In this document: positions 16,486-25,519 of the stretch, piece by piece | How the letters are laid out: every line of letters begins with the position of its first letter | Numbering within the stretch: position 1 is the stretch's first letter | Assembly: GCF_017873245.1 (NCBI RefSeq) | Contig: NZ_JAGGJY010000003.1 | Coordinates: 185,413-249,412 of the forward strand | From: Clostridium tertium | GTDB taxonomy: Bacteria; Bacillota; Clostridia; Clostridiales; Clostridiaceae | DNA: 64,000 bases | Direction of reading: 5' to 3' | Position numbers and translations under genes: made by a program | The notes under the pieces: model-generated | Seen by the model: only the letters and a program-made list of their open reading frames with translations | Database searches by the model: none | What the model was told of the DNA's origin: nothing

Positions 16486-18411
16486 ATGATTAGAATTTTA
16501 ATTGGGAGTCCTATTCATCAAAAGCCTTTCATTTTAAAAGAATTCCTTCTATCATTAAAAGAATTAGATTTAGAAAATTTATATATTGAATATTGTTTTA
16601 TTGATGATAATAATATAGAAGAATCTTCATTAATCTTAAATAAGTTTAAAGAAGATATAGAGAAAGTTACTATTTTAAAAAGTGAAGAAAATACATCCTT
16701 ATATATATGTGATGATTATACTCATAGATGGTCAAACGATTTAATAAGAAAAGTATCAAACTTTAAAAACACTATAATAGAAAAAGCTTTAAAAGAAGAT
16801 TATGATTATCTTTTCCTTGTAGATTCTGATTTAGTAATGAATCCTAAAACATTAAAAAGACTGGTATCATTGAATAAAGAAATAGTTTCAAATATATTTT
16901 GGACAAGATGGAAACCAAATAGCTATGAGCAGCCACAAGTTTGGCTAAAGGATATGTACACTTTATATGATTTTGAACATGGAGAAAGATTACGTGAAAG
17001 TGAAGTTATAAAAAGAACAGCAGATTTTATTAATATGCTGAGAAAACCAGGGACATATAAGGTTGGAGGTCTTGGAGCATGTACTTTAATATCAAAAGAA
17101 GCACTTTCAAAAGGAGTAAATTTTAATCCTATTTATAATGTTTCCTTTTGGGGTGAAGATAGGCACTTCTGTATAAGAGCAGCTGTACTTGGTATTCAAT
17201 TATATGTAGATACTTATTATCCTGCTCATCATATATATAGAGATGAGGATTTAGACAAAGTAAGTCAATATAAAGCATCAAACAGTATTAGAGATTTTCA
17301 AATATATAGTGAGAAGGCATATGATATATTGAAGATAGCTTTAGAAGGGATTGGAAGCTATAGTTATAAGGAAGATATCCCTTTAAATTATCTAGAGTAT
17401 TTTGGAGAAGAAGAAAAAGCTAGATTGAAAATAGGGTTAATAATAGATAGAAGGATAGTATTAGAAGAAAGAATAACAAATAAAATAAATATAATAAGAC
17501 ATAGAACAGCATTTACTGATGACGTTAATGAAATAGTTATTAAAGTTATTTATAGTGAATCAGGATATAGAAATAACTATAGTTATTATGAAGAAAATAA
17601 AAGTAGATTTATTTTACAGATGGATAAAGATAAAAATTATAAAGTAGTTAAATGGATATTTGAGGGTAAAATGGAACTTGCAAATAAGCCTTTGGTAAGG
17701 AAAGTAAAAGAAGAAGATAATAAGCTAACTTTATCAATGGTAGTTAAAAATGAAGAAAATAGATTTTTAAAAAGAGTGTTAGAAGATGCTAAACAATATA
17801 TTGATAATGCAGTTATAATTGATGATGGGAGTACTGATAATACTGTTGGAATAATAAAAGAAGTGCTAGTCGATATACCATATACCTTAGTAAAAAATAA
17901 AGATTCAAAATTTAGCAATGAGGTTATCTTAAGGAAGCAACAGTGGGAAGAAACTATGAAGATTAATCCTGATTGGATAATATTTTTAGATGCTGATGAG
18001 ATATTTGAAAATAAATTTAAATATAGTGTAAGAGATTTAATGAAGAATACTGAAGTAGATGGTTATATGTTTAGACTATATGATTTCTGGGATGAAGAGC
18101 ATTATAGAGAAGATAGTTTATGGAATGCTCATAACGTTTATAGATTATTTATGATAAGATATCAAGAAAATTATAAATATTTGTTTAGAGAAACACCTCA
18201 ACATTGTGGAAGGATGCCATATAATTGTAATAACTTAGCATATGAGTTAAGTAACTTACGATTAAAGCATTACGGATGGTCTAGATTACAGGATAGAGAA
18301 GAAAAGTTTGAAAGATATATGAAGTTAGATCCAGAAGGAAAGTTTGGAATTCTTGCACAGTATTATTCTATATTAGATAAAAATCCAAATTTAAAAAAGT
18401 GGGAAGAATAG
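16486..18411 (+). CDS. Two-domain glycosyltransferase
   Basis: A 641-residue protein with two glycosyltransferase-like domains and no signal peptide. Domain 1 (about 1-260) opens IRILIGSPIHQKP and has a DxD-type motif, FLVDSDLVMN, and a distal acidic WGEDRHFC motif. Domain 2 (about 410-640) is GT2-like, with LSMVVKNEENRFL, IDDGSTDNT and FLDADEIFEN. The ATG at 16486, 5 nt after TGGAGGA, is preferred over an upstream ATG with no ribosome binding site. It is divergent from a GT2-TPR gene. Two catalytic domains suggest successive sugar additions or a two-sugar repeat. A role in glycan or glycopeptide assembly is inferred. Confidence 0.75.
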   Translation: MIRILIGSPIHQKPFILKEFLLSLKELDLENLYIEYCFIDDNNIEESSLILNKFKEDIEKVTILKSEENTSLYICDDYTHRWSNDLIRKVSNFKNTIIEKALKEDYDYLFLVDSDLVMNPKTLKRLVSLNKEIVSNIFWTRWKPNSYEQPQVWLKDMYTLYDFEHGERLRESEVIKRTADFINMLRKPGTYKVGGLGACTLISKEALSKGVNFNPIYNVSFWGEDRHFCIRAAVLGIQLYVDTYYPAHHIYRDEDLDKVSQYKASNSIRDFQIYSEKAYDILKIALEGIGSYSYKEDIPLNYLEYFGEEEKARLKIGLIIDRRIVLEERITNKINIIRHRTAFTDDVNEIVIKVIYSESGYRNNYSYYEENKSRFILQMDKDKNYKVVKWIFEGKMELANKPLVRKVKEEDNKLTLSMVVKNEENRFLKRVLEDAKQYIDNAVIIDDGSTDNTVGIIKEVLVDIPYTLVKNKDSKFSNEVILRKQQWEETMKINPDWIIFLDADEIFENKFKYSVRDLMKNTEVDGYMFRLYDFWDEEHYREDSLWNAHNVYRLFMIRYQENYKYLFRETPQHCGRMPYNCNNLAYELSNLRLKHYGWSRLQDREEKFERYMKLDPEGKFGILAQYYSILDKNPNLKKWEE

Positions 18412-18469
18412 TGAGCAATTAATAAATATAAGTTTCTTTATTATAGGTTATATTTTAATATACAATATA

Positions 18470-18516
18470 TAAGAGGCTGTCACAGAAAGATATTTAATGT
18501 AAAATTACAGCCTCTT
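18470..18516. terminator. Bidirectional terminator
   Basis: AAGAGGCTGT pairs with ACAGCCTCTT across a loop of about 25 nt, between convergent genes. Confidence 0.7.
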
Positions 18517-18534
18517 GAATTAAAAATTAATACA

Positions 18535-19014
18535 TTATAAGTTTATTTTATCAATTTCAGATATTAATAATTTTATATCATTTTCATTTGGGTGGTTTAA
18601 TGATTCTACAAGATTATCTTTAATTGCTTCAAATTTTTCAGGCGTAGCTTCTTTTATCTTATTTTGAATAGCATCTGATACCTTACCTTGGCACATATAT
18701 GTTCCTATAATAGTATTAGATTGAGGGATTAAATCCTTTACGCTACCTAAAATTCCGCTAAAGTATTCTTTTGTATTATCATACCCAGCAGTTCCAAATA
18801 TAAATACCTTCTTGCCAGAAAGTTTCTCTATAAATGTTTTAATATCTGATCCACAAGAGTTTCCTATTGTCCAAAACCCTACAAATATAACATCTGCATC
18901 AAGTGCTTCATTACAAGGTTTCCCAAAATAACACTCATCAACTTTATTTTTGATTGTTTCTGATAATTTTTTTGTATTACCAGTTACACTGCTAAAAACT
19001 ATTGAATATTTCAT
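18535..19014 (-). CDS. Flavodoxin-family protein
   Basis: Cytoplasmic FMN-binding electron carrier of 159 residues. The phosphate-binding loop SSVTGNTKKL is at about 8-17. The segments VGFWTIGNSCGSD and IFGTAGYDNTKEYF correspond to the flavin-contacting loops of the flavodoxin family that has GFWTDKGTC in other members. GTYMCQGKVS is also typical. The ATG follows ATAAGGAGACACA. It lies downstream of the hydrogenase, in the same direction but about 110 nt away with its own upstream region, and could exchange electrons with hydrogenase or ferredoxin partners. The physiological partner is not shown by the sequence. Confidence 0.8.
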   Translation of the reverse strand: MKYSIVFSSVTGNTKKLSETIKNKVDECYFGKPCNEALDADVIFVGFWTIGNSCGSDIKTFIEKLSGKKVFIFGTAGYDNTKEYFSGILGSVKDLIPQSNTIIGTYMCQGKVSDAIQNKIKEATPEKFEAIKDNLVESLNHPNENDIKLLISEIDKINL

Positions 19015-19064
19015 TGTGTCTCCTTATCATATGCTAGAATAGTTAAATTATTATAGAATAAATA

Positions 19065-19083
19065 CTATATAATAATTATTGTG
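19065..19083. promoter_or_regulatory. Possible PerR-like box upstream of the flavodoxin gene
   Basis: ATATAATAATTATTG (within 19067-19081) fits the PerR box at 12 of 14 fixed positions and lies about 55-65 nt before the flavodoxin start. It is similar to the boxes at ahpC and the AhpF-like gene. Chance matches are common at this base composition. Confidence 0.35.
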
Positions 19084-19125
19084 CATATATAATGCCATAT
19101 TTAAAATTGTAGAGCTACTAATTTT

Positions 19126-20478
19126 TTATTTAAAATCTCTATGGAATATTGCTGTCTTAGTATCATCTTCAAAGTCATGCAAAGATGTTATATTAAGTTT
19201 TTCTAAAACATTATCCATAGTAGTACTATGAGTTGCTACCTTTATTGGAGAATGATAAGCAAAGTTATCTACAGCGATTTTTCCTTGCTCTTTAGGGATA
19301 ATGGCTTTAGGGCCACCAACACATCCACCAATACAGCCCATGCCTTCAACAAAGTTTGCTTTAATTTCACCATTTAAAGCCTTATTTAATACTTCTTTAC
19401 ATTCTCTTACTCCTTCAGCTCTGACAGAGCTAAATAGCTTAGATTTTTCAGGGTATAACTCAGCAACAGCTTCGCCAACTGCAATGGAAACTCCACCTGT
19501 ACGAGCGTATAATCTACCGCCTCTTGATGCATAATCTTTAGAAGGAATTCCTTGAAGTTCATTAGGATTAATTTCAAAAGCTTTAAAAATATTATCTATT
19601 TCTTGAAAGGTTAGAACAAAATCAATATCTCCTGCTAAGTCAGGTTCTTTTGCTTCAGCCTTTTTAGCTATACATGGACCTATAAAAACAACTTTAGCAT
19701 CTGGATTTAATTTTTTTATAACTCTTCCAGCTCCAATCATAGGAGAAACAGATGGAGATAAATCTGGAACTAGTTCTTTATAGACTTTTTTTAGCATTCC
19801 AACCCACATAGGACAACAACATGAAGTTATCATTAAATCATTAGGACTATTAACATGATGGTTAAATTCAACAGCTTCTTTAATAGTAATCATATCAGCC
19901 GCAAAAGCAACTTCAATCATATCAGTAAAGCCCATTTTAATAAAAGCAGCACGTAGTTGATCCATAGATACATCTTCACCAAATTGCCCCATGATGGCAG
20001 GAGCAACTGCAGCTATAACTATCTTATTGTTTTTAATTAAATCTAATATAGGAATAAAGTCAACTTTATCTAAAATTTTACCATCCTTACAAGCATCTAT
20101 GCATAAGCCGCAACCAACACATGAATCATAATTTATATATGTAGATTTATTATCACCATCATATAAAATTGCATCAAATGGACAACTTGCTTGACAATTA
20201 AATTTTTTATTTGCATCTTGTTTACAATCAATACTACAGCTATCTAACTTTTCTATAAATCTTTTGTTAACAGCATAATTTGTAATTGCTTTTTTTATGT
20301 TATAAACATAGTTATTATCAAAATCTATAGAAACTCCACAAAGTGATGTAATAATTTTAAATGTTTCCTGAGGTGAAATTTCATGACATACCATAATTCT
20401 AGAAAGCGTTTCATCGAAGTTGCCTTCGTAATAAGATCTTATTAAAGTGTCAAAAAGATCATTGTATTTATTATGCAT
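19126..20478 (-). CDS. [FeFe] hydrogenase, group-B-like, with TSCCCP motif
   Basis: A 450-residue iron-only hydrogenase that interconverts protons and H2 using ferredoxin electrons. After an N-terminal helical part (about 1-80) comes a ferredoxin-type domain with two Cys clusters (about 80-135, including CVGCGLCIDAC). The H-cluster domain has L1 TSCCCPMW (instead of the usual TSCCP-x-W), L2 GPCIAKKAEA (instead of MPC-x2-K-x2-E), and L3 EGMGCIGGCVGGP. These variants fit the group B (CpIII-like) hydrogenases. The ATG follows GGAGGTATATAA. No maturation genes are nearby. Cytoplasmic; it probably disposes of excess reductant as H2. Confidence 0.9.
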   Translation of the reverse strand: MHNKYNDLFDTLIRSYYEGNFDETLSRIMVCHEISPQETFKIITSLCGVSIDFDNNYVYNIKKAITNYAVNKRFIEKLDSCSIDCKQDANKKFNCQASCPFDAILYDGDNKSTYINYDSCVGCGLCIDACKDGKILDKVDFIPILDLIKNNKIVIAAVAPAIMGQFGEDVSMDQLRAAFIKMGFTDMIEVAFAADMITIKEAVEFNHHVNSPNDLMITSCCCPMWVGMLKKVYKELVPDLSPSVSPMIGAGRVIKKLNPDAKVVFIGPCIAKKAEAKEPDLAGDIDFVLTFQEIDNIFKAFEINPNELQGIPSKDYASRGGRLYARTGGVSIAVGEAVAELYPEKSKLFSSVRAEGVRECKEVLNKALNGEIKANFVEGMGCIGGCVGGPKAIIPKEQGKIAVDNFAYHSPIKVATHSTTMDNVLEKLNITSLHDFEDDTKTAIFHRDFK

Positions 20479-20607
20479 TTATATACCTCCAAATAATAAA
20501 TTTTCTATAGTTTAGTATATATAATTTACTAATTATTAATACTTGAAAATAATGAAAAAATGAAAGAATGAAAAAGTAAGAAGATTAGTTGAGGAATGAA
20601 GAATAAC

Positions 20608-20652
20608 TTTTTACTAACAAATTGCTTTGCAATTTATAGCATCTTAGTAAAA
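20608..20652. repeat. Nested hairpin upstream of the LytTR operon
   Basis: TTACTAA/TTAGTAA outer arms (20609-20617 with 20644-20652) enclose AATTGC/GCAATT (20620-20625 with 20629-20634). It lies about 60 nt before the LytTR start, without a clear T-run. Its role is unknown; it may be a leader structure or a DNA cruciform. Confidence 0.4.
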
Positions 20653-20714
20653 TTATATTGATATATTTATTAAAAATAGTACTATTTGATTATAAGAGTC
20701 TAAGAGGAGATATT

Positions 20715-21152
20715 ATGAAGGTAATAATTAATCAAGATGAAAATAATAATGAAGTTGAAATAGTGATAAATTGTAAGGTTATTGATGATAATATAGTGAA
20801 AATAATTGAAAAGTTAAGGGAAGATGAAAATATAATTACTGGTGTTAAAAATAGTAAAGTATATATTATAAAACCAGAAAATGTATTATATTTTGAATCT
20901 GTTGACAAAAGGACATTTATATATACCAATGAAGAGGTATATGAAAGTAATCTTAGACTTTATGAAATTGAAGATAAGTTTTCAGCATATCATTTTTTTA
21001 GAGCATCTAAATCAACAATAATAAATATATCTAAAATTTTAGTTATAAACACTGTAATTGGTGGAAGAGTAGAGGTTTTGCTTGAAAATAAGGAAAAGTT
21101 AATAGTTTCTAGACAATATGTACCTATACTTAAAGCAAAATTAGATTATTAA
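20715..21152 (+). CDS. LytTR-domain transcriptional regulator
   Basis: A 145-residue regulator without receiver domain. The C-terminal LytTR DNA-binding domain (about 45-140) has the VKNSKVYIIKPENVLYFES strand pattern and the FFRASKSTIINISKI recognition segment. The ATG at 20715 follows AAGAGGAGATATT. Stand-alone LytTR proteins of this size are commonly encoded with a DUF3021 membrane protein that inhibits them, which is the gene 14 nt downstream. The operon continues with an ABC exporter. It probably activates its own operon when the membrane partner releases it. Confidence 0.85.
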   Translation: MKVIINQDENNNEVEIVINCKVIDDNIVKIIEKLREDENIITGVKNSKVYIIKPENVLYFESVDKRTFIYTNEEVYESNLRLYEIEDKFSAYHFFRASKSTIINISKILVINTVIGGRVEVLLENKEKLIVSRQYVPILKAKLDY

Positions 21153-21166
21153 AAGGTGGGGATATA

Positions 21167-21598
21167 ATGAAGAATTTTTATAATATAGGATATGAAGTAA
21201 AAGCTTTAATAGGATTATTCTTTATGATGATAATATTAACCTATGGAGTAGTAAGTTTTTTTATTGAAAATAAGATAATGCCTTTAGAGTTATTATGGGA
21301 ATTTATCTTATTAGCGATCATAGTTGGATTAATTCAATTTATTTTATATAATGAAAAGTTTTTATCGAAGATATCAATAAAAACAAAAACAATATCACAT
21401 TATTTAATACTTTTAGGAGTTTTAAGTATCTTCATTAAATATTTTAATTGGATAGAACTATGGGGAATATCTTTTAAGATATTTTTCATAATATATACAG
21501 CATACTTTATACTTGTAACTTTGAATTTTTATGTTTATAAAAAAATAACAGGAGAAAGGTTCAATGACAAATTATTAAAATATAAAGAGAATTTATAG
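21167..21598 (+). CDS. DUF3021 membrane protein (LytTR partner)
   Basis: A 143-residue protein with four predicted membrane helices (about 13-33, 42-60, 76-95, 101-123), with basic cytoplasmic ends. Size, topology and location directly after a LytTR regulator fit the DUF3021 family, whose members work as membrane-bound anti-activators of LytTR proteins. Its start follows AAAAGGTGGGGATATA. It is followed 11 nt later by the ABC ATPase gene of the same operon. The signal sensed is unknown; membrane perturbation is one possibility, by inference from the exporter. Confidence 0.75.
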   Translation: MKNFYNIGYEVKALIGLFFMMIILTYGVVSFFIENKIMPLELLWEFILLAIIVGLIQFILYNEKFLSKISIKTKTISHYLILLGVLSIFIKYFNWIELWGISFKIFFIIYTAYFILVTLNFYVYKKITGERFNDKLLKYKENL

Positions 21599-21609
21599 GT
21601 GGTGTAAAA

Positions 21610-22491
21610 ATGGAAGCTATAAATATAACTAATTTAACAAAAAGTTATGGAAAAAGCAGGGGAATAAAAAATGTAAATTTAGAAATTAAAGAAGGAGAAA
21701 TATATGGTTTTATAGGGCCAAATGGAGCAGGAAAGTCAACGACAATAAAAACTTTGCTTAATTTTATTTTTCCTACATCAGGTAGTGCTAAGATATTAGG
21801 AAAAGATATTGTAAGTGAAAGCAAGCTTATTAAGGAATTTACAAGTTATGTACCAAGTGAAGTTAGATATTATTCAGATGTTAAAGTAAAAGATATATTA
21901 AATTATGCAGCTTCATTTTTTGATTATTATGATGATCAGTATTTAAATGAACTTTGTAGTGAATTAGAAGTTGAACTAGATAAGAAAATTGAAGAACTTA
22001 GTCTTGGAAATAAAAAGAAGGTAGCTATAGTTCAAGCTCTTTTAAGCAATCCTAAGATAGTAATTTTAGATGAGCCAACAAATGGGTTAGATCCATTAAT
22101 TCAACAAAAATTATTTAATATATTGTTAAAGGAAAAAGCAAAAGGGAAGACTATATTTTTATCATCACATAATCTTTCTGAAATAGAGAAATTTTGTGAT
22201 AGAGTTGCGGTTATAAAAGAGGGAGAAATAATTGACATATTAGATTTAAATAAAATGAATAGAGATTTAGGAAAAAGGATAATTTTAAGATCTAATGATA
22301 TAAATATAAAGGAAATTGAGAAGATATCAGAAAGCTTTAAATATATTGATGAAGAAATTGAGTTTATATATAAAGGAAATATAAATGAGTTAATAAGTTT
22401 ATTATCTAAATACAATCTAGACAAGCTATTAATTGAAGATGTTAAATTAGAAGAAGCCTTTTTAAACTATTATGAAGGAGAGAATAAGTAA
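21610..22491 (+). CDS. ABC-2 type transporter ATPase
   Basis: Cytoplasmic ATPase of 293 residues. Walker A GPNGAGKST (about 38-46), variant signature LSLGNKKK, Walker B IVILDEPTNGLDP and the switch His in SSHNLSE are all present, so it should be active. A C-terminal extension of about 80 residues is usual in the CcmA-like/YtrB export group. The start follows TAGGTGGTGTAAAA. Its stop shares one base with the permease start (22491), showing tight coupling. Together with LytTR and DUF3021 it forms a self-regulated export or self-protection module. Confidence 0.9.
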   Translation: MEAINITNLTKSYGKSRGIKNVNLEIKEGEIYGFIGPNGAGKSTTIKTLLNFIFPTSGSAKILGKDIVSESKLIKEFTSYVPSEVRYYSDVKVKDILNYAASFFDYYDDQYLNELCSELEVELDKKIEELSLGNKKKVAIVQALLSNPKIVILDEPTNGLDPLIQQKLFNILLKEKAKGKTIFLSSHNLSEIEKFCDRVAVIKEGEIIDILDLNKMNRDLGKRIILRSNDINIKEIEKISESFKYIDEEIEFIYKGNINELISLLSKYNLDKLLIEDVKLEEAFLNYYEGENK

Positions 22492-23309
22492 TGAATATAT
22501 TTAAGTTTGAATTTAAAAGAAATATAAAATCATTAATATATTGGAGTATAGGAACTTCTGCAATTATAGTTTTTTTTATGGCATTATTCCCAAGTATGAA
22601 GGATATGGGAATGCAAGAATTAGTAGGTGCAAAATTAGATTCACTTCCACCAGCCATTTTAGAAACCTTTAATTTTTCAAGTACTACTGATTTTAGCAAT
22701 ATAAATGATTTTCTTGGATATTGTCTTCAATATATTGCAATGGCTTGTGGAATTTATGGTGCAATGCTTGGAGTTAATTCTATAATAGAAGAGGAGAGCG
22801 AAGGTACAATAGAATTCTTATATTCTAAACCAGTATCAAGGAGTAAAATTCTTTGGAGTAAGATATCATCAAGGGTTGTGTACTTTTGTATATTCATAAT
22901 TGTTATTGGAGTTTCTACAATAGGTATATCTATTGCAGTTAAGCCAAATGAATTAAATACAATGGATCTTATGATGAATATAAAAAGTGTGTTTATTGGA
23001 ATGGCCTTTTTAGGATATATATTTATGGCAATTGGGATAGCTATATCAACAATTTTAAAGAAAGGGAAAATGGCAACTAGTTTAGGAGTTAGTTTATTTT
23101 TTATGACATATATAATTGGTATCATATCTAAGCTAAAAGAAGAGTTTTCATTTATAAAATATTTTTCTCCATATGAATGGGTAATTCCATCAAATATAAT
23201 AAAGGATGGATTTGAATTAAAATTTGTTTTAATTGGATTTTTACTTATTATAATATCATTAATTGCTGCTAGTGTTATTTATAAAAAGAAAGATATGAAT
23301 ATAAATTAA
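22491..23309 (+). CDS. ABC-2 type transporter permease
   Basis: A 272-residue membrane permease with six predicted helices: about 17-36, 83-104, 128-148, 171-195, 204-220 and 243-266. The central loop SEGTIEFLYSKPVSRSKI is the usual cytoplasmic coupling segment of ABC-2 permeases that pair with CcmA-type ATPases. The start overlaps the ATPase stop by one base (TAATG). It is the last gene before a perfect terminator. The cargo cannot be deduced; related systems export lipids, peptides or drugs. Confidence 0.87.
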   Translation: MNIFKFEFKRNIKSLIYWSIGTSAIIVFFMALFPSMKDMGMQELVGAKLDSLPPAILETFNFSSTTDFSNINDFLGYCLQYIAMACGIYGAMLGVNSIIEEESEGTIEFLYSKPVSRSKILWSKISSRVVYFCIFIIVIGVSTIGISIAVKPNELNTMDLMMNIKSVFIGMAFLGYIFMAIGIAISTILKKGKMATSLGVSLFFMTYIIGIISKLKEEFSFIKYFSPYEWVIPSNIIKDGFELKFVLIGFLLIIISLIAASVIYKKKDMNIN

Positions 23310-23312
23310 AAT

Positions 23313-23355
23313 AAAGGACAGGTTGTAATTTAAAAATTACAACCTGTCCTTTTTC
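23313..23355 (+). terminator. Terminator of the LytTR/ABC operon
   Basis: Perfect 18-bp stem (23313-23330 with 23335-23352), 4-nt loop, T-rich tail. Confidence 0.9.
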
Positions 23356-23473
23356 ATACAATTAAATGTTATTAAAATTAAATGCAAACAAAATTGGATA
23401 AAGTTTATTTATATATAGACAAATTATAAAATAGGTTGTAAAATTTAATTAAGAAAATATGGCGGAGGTAGTT

Positions 23474-24235
23474 ATGGATAATGAGTTTTTTTGGAGAGCG
23501 TCTATAGATGAAATAGAAAAAGGACTAGTAGAAACGGAAGAATATATAAAATGTATAGTGTGTGAAGAAATATTTATTAAAGGAAGAATATACGAAATAG
23601 GTGGTAATTTATATGATGCAAAAAAGGCTGCTCAGATTCATATAAAAGAAAAGCATAATTCTATGTTAAGTTATCTATTAAATATGAATTCACTTTATAC
23701 AGGAATATCGTCATCTCAAAAAGCAGTAATTGAATTAATAGCTTTAGGACTTAATGATAAAGAAATAGCAGCAAAGTTAGGTATTGCAAATTCTACTATT
23801 AGAAATCATAGGTATAAATTAAGAGAAAAAGAAAAGCAAGCTAAGCTATTTTTAGCAACTATGAATTTACTTGTTAAAGAAACAAATAAAGATATAAATA
23901 TGTTAGAAGAAGATGTTATTTGTGATGCACACAAAGGAGCAACAACCTTAGATGATAGATTTAATATAACAAAGGAAGAAAAAATTAAGGTAATAGAAAC
24001 TTATGTAGATGAAAATGGGGCATTAAAAAGCTATCCATCTAAAGAAAAGAAGAAGATTATATTATTAGAAGAAATAACTAAAAACTTTAATGTTGGAAAG
24101 AAATATTCTGAAAAAGAAATAAATAGAGTATTAAAAAGAATATATGAGGACTATGTAACAATAAGAAGAGCTTTAATTCAATATGGATTCCTAGATAGGT
24201 CTAAAGATTGTAGTGAATATTGGGTGAAGGAATAA
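23474..24235 (+). CDS. LuxR-type HTH regulator with DUF2087 domain
   Basis: A 253-residue soluble regulator. The N-terminal part has a zinc-finger-like pair, CIVCEEIF, with later His residues. A LuxR-type helix-turn-helix follows at about 75-125 (ISSSQKAVIELIALGLNDKEIAAKLG, split here as a 26-residue helix-turn-helix block beginning SSSQKAV and ending AKLG). The C-terminal DUF2087 domain (about 165-250) contains YPSKEKKKIILLEEI. The ATG at 23474, 5 nt after GGAGGT, is preferred over one at 23459 which has no ribosome binding site. Its stop overlaps the acetyltransferase start (TAATG), so the two are coupled. The regulated process is unknown. Confidence 0.8.
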   Translation: MDNEFFWRASIDEIEKGLVETEEYIKCIVCEEIFIKGRIYEIGGNLYDAKKAAQIHIKEKHNSMLSYLLNMNSLYTGISSSQKAVIELIALGLNDKEIAAKLGIANSTIRNHRYKLREKEKQAKLFLATMNLLVKETNKDINMLEEDVICDAHKGATTLDDRFNITKEEKIKVIETYVDENGALKSYPSKEKKKIILLEEITKNFNVGKKYSEKEINRVLKRIYEDYVTIRRALIQYGFLDRSKDCSEYWVKE

Positions 24236-25092
24236 TGATAAAGAATTTTTTAGAGTTAAATAATGATGAAAAAATTTTAGCATTAGAATTTATAAAGGGA
24301 AATGAAAATACTGATTTATCATTATCCCAAATTGAAAAAGAACTTACGGATAAAATATGTAATTATGGTGAAGGTATATTATTTTATTTTGATGAGAATG
24401 AAGTAGTAGGTAAGGTGTCGATTATACTAGAGGTTGTAGATAAATTAGAAACTATCTATATAAATAAAGTAGTTTGTCCAAATTATAATAAAAAAATATT
24501 GAGAGAATTAATTAATAATTCATTAGTATTTGCTAATAAATATAATGCCAAGAAAGTTTTACTTGGAATAAGAAGTGATAATTTGCTTAAGTTAGCACAA
24601 GATATTGGACTAAAAAGAAGTTACTCATCTTTTAATATGGTTCTAAGCAATAGAGAAAAAGTAAATGATGTGTTAGATAAGATTAGGTTATCAAAGGAAA
24701 ATATCGAGGAATATGTTGATGTATATAATAAGTCTTTTATGGATATGCCTCACGGAACTTATATAGAAATAGAAGAGGCAAAAAGCTATTTGAAAAATAA
24801 AAATGACAATGAAGATTATTTTATTGTATTAGATAAGGGTGAAAGTATAGGCTTTTTAAATACTATTATTAAAGATAAAAAAGCTTTCTTTGATATAGGA
24901 TTAATAAAAGAATATAGGGGAAAGGGCTATGGTAAAAAAATATTAGAAACAGCAATACAATTTTTAAATGAAAAGCAAGTAGAAGAAATTTGTTTAACAG
25001 TAATAGAAAAGAATAGTATTGCTTATGAAATGTATAAGAAAAGAGGATTTAAGGTTTATAATAAACTAAGTGATTGGATAGAATTAATGTAA
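24235..25092 (+). CDS. Double-GNAT acetyltransferase
   Basis: A 285-residue cytoplasmic protein with two GCN5-type N-acetyltransferase folds. The first (about 1-140) lacks a clear acetyl-CoA loop and may be structural. The second (about 145-285) has the binding loop KEYRGKGYGKKIL and the C-terminal NSIAYEMYKKRGF motif. Translation is coupled to the preceding regulator: its ATG shares one base with that stop. The acceptor amine is unknown. It might act on the same small molecule or stress pathway the regulator senses. Confidence 0.8.
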   Translation: MIKNFLELNNDEKILALEFIKGNENTDLSLSQIEKELTDKICNYGEGILFYFDENEVVGKVSIILEVVDKLETIYINKVVCPNYNKKILRELINNSLVFANKYNAKKVLLGIRSDNLLKLAQDIGLKRSYSSFNMVLSNREKVNDVLDKIRLSKENIEEYVDVYNKSFMDMPHGTYIEIEEAKSYLKNKNDNEDYFIVLDKGESIGFLNTIIKDKKAFFDIGLIKEYRGKGYGKKILETAIQFLNEKQVEEICLTVIEKNSIAYEMYKKRGFKVYNKLSDWIELM

Positions 25093-25096
25093 ATTT

Positions 25097-25130
25097 AAAG
25101 GGGAGTCGCGAAACGCGACCTCCTTTAAAA
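25097..25130 (+). terminator. Terminator after the GNAT gene
   Basis: AAAGG...GTCGCG pairs with CGCGAC...CCTTT around an AAA loop (25097-25125, one mismatch). Its GC-rich core closely resembles terminators at 39013 and 48313. Confidence 0.75.
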
Positions 25131-25149
25131 TTTGTGAAAATTGCTTTCA

Positions 25150-25380
25150 GAAATAGTTGTTTTTAAGGCAATCCTATTTTTCAGAAAGGCTATTATGTAA
25201 ATAAATTGTATGCACTAATATAATATATTTTGATTTAACAGTAAAACTCTGCTACTTCTTCGACTACTTAAATCATTGTAACTTTGTCACTAAAGGTTGA
25301 AATTTTTATACTGTTTTTCTTTACATTGGATTGAAGGAGAGATAAACAGATTGATTCATGTAATAGGGACAAGGATTATG
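25150..25380 (-). pseudogene. Remnant of a second copy of the 191-aa protein gene (see 29007)
   Basis: Bases 25269-25375 match the 5' coding end of the gene at 29007-29582, for example the block TTGAAGGAGAGATAA and the following GATTGAT-CATG. In-frame stops and single-base changes are present. Bases 25155-25245 match the 3' flank of that gene at about 28895-28995 (TTTTTAGAAAGGCT, then ATGTAAATAAATT, and ATATTTTGATTTAACA). About 480 nt of internal coding sequence is missing. This is a duplicated gene collapsed by deletion. The 427-nt gap from 25093 to 25519 holds only this, a terminator and the next promoter. Confidence 0.8.
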
Positions 25381-25519
25381 TAGCTGAGCTAGAGTAAGTA
25401 TTCAATAGCATGAAAAGTGTGTTCTTAAATATAAAAATAAACTTTAATATGGTATAAATAATAATAGAAAATAGTAGTAATAAATATATGAAAAATAGTT
25501 CATGGAAATAGGAGAGTAT

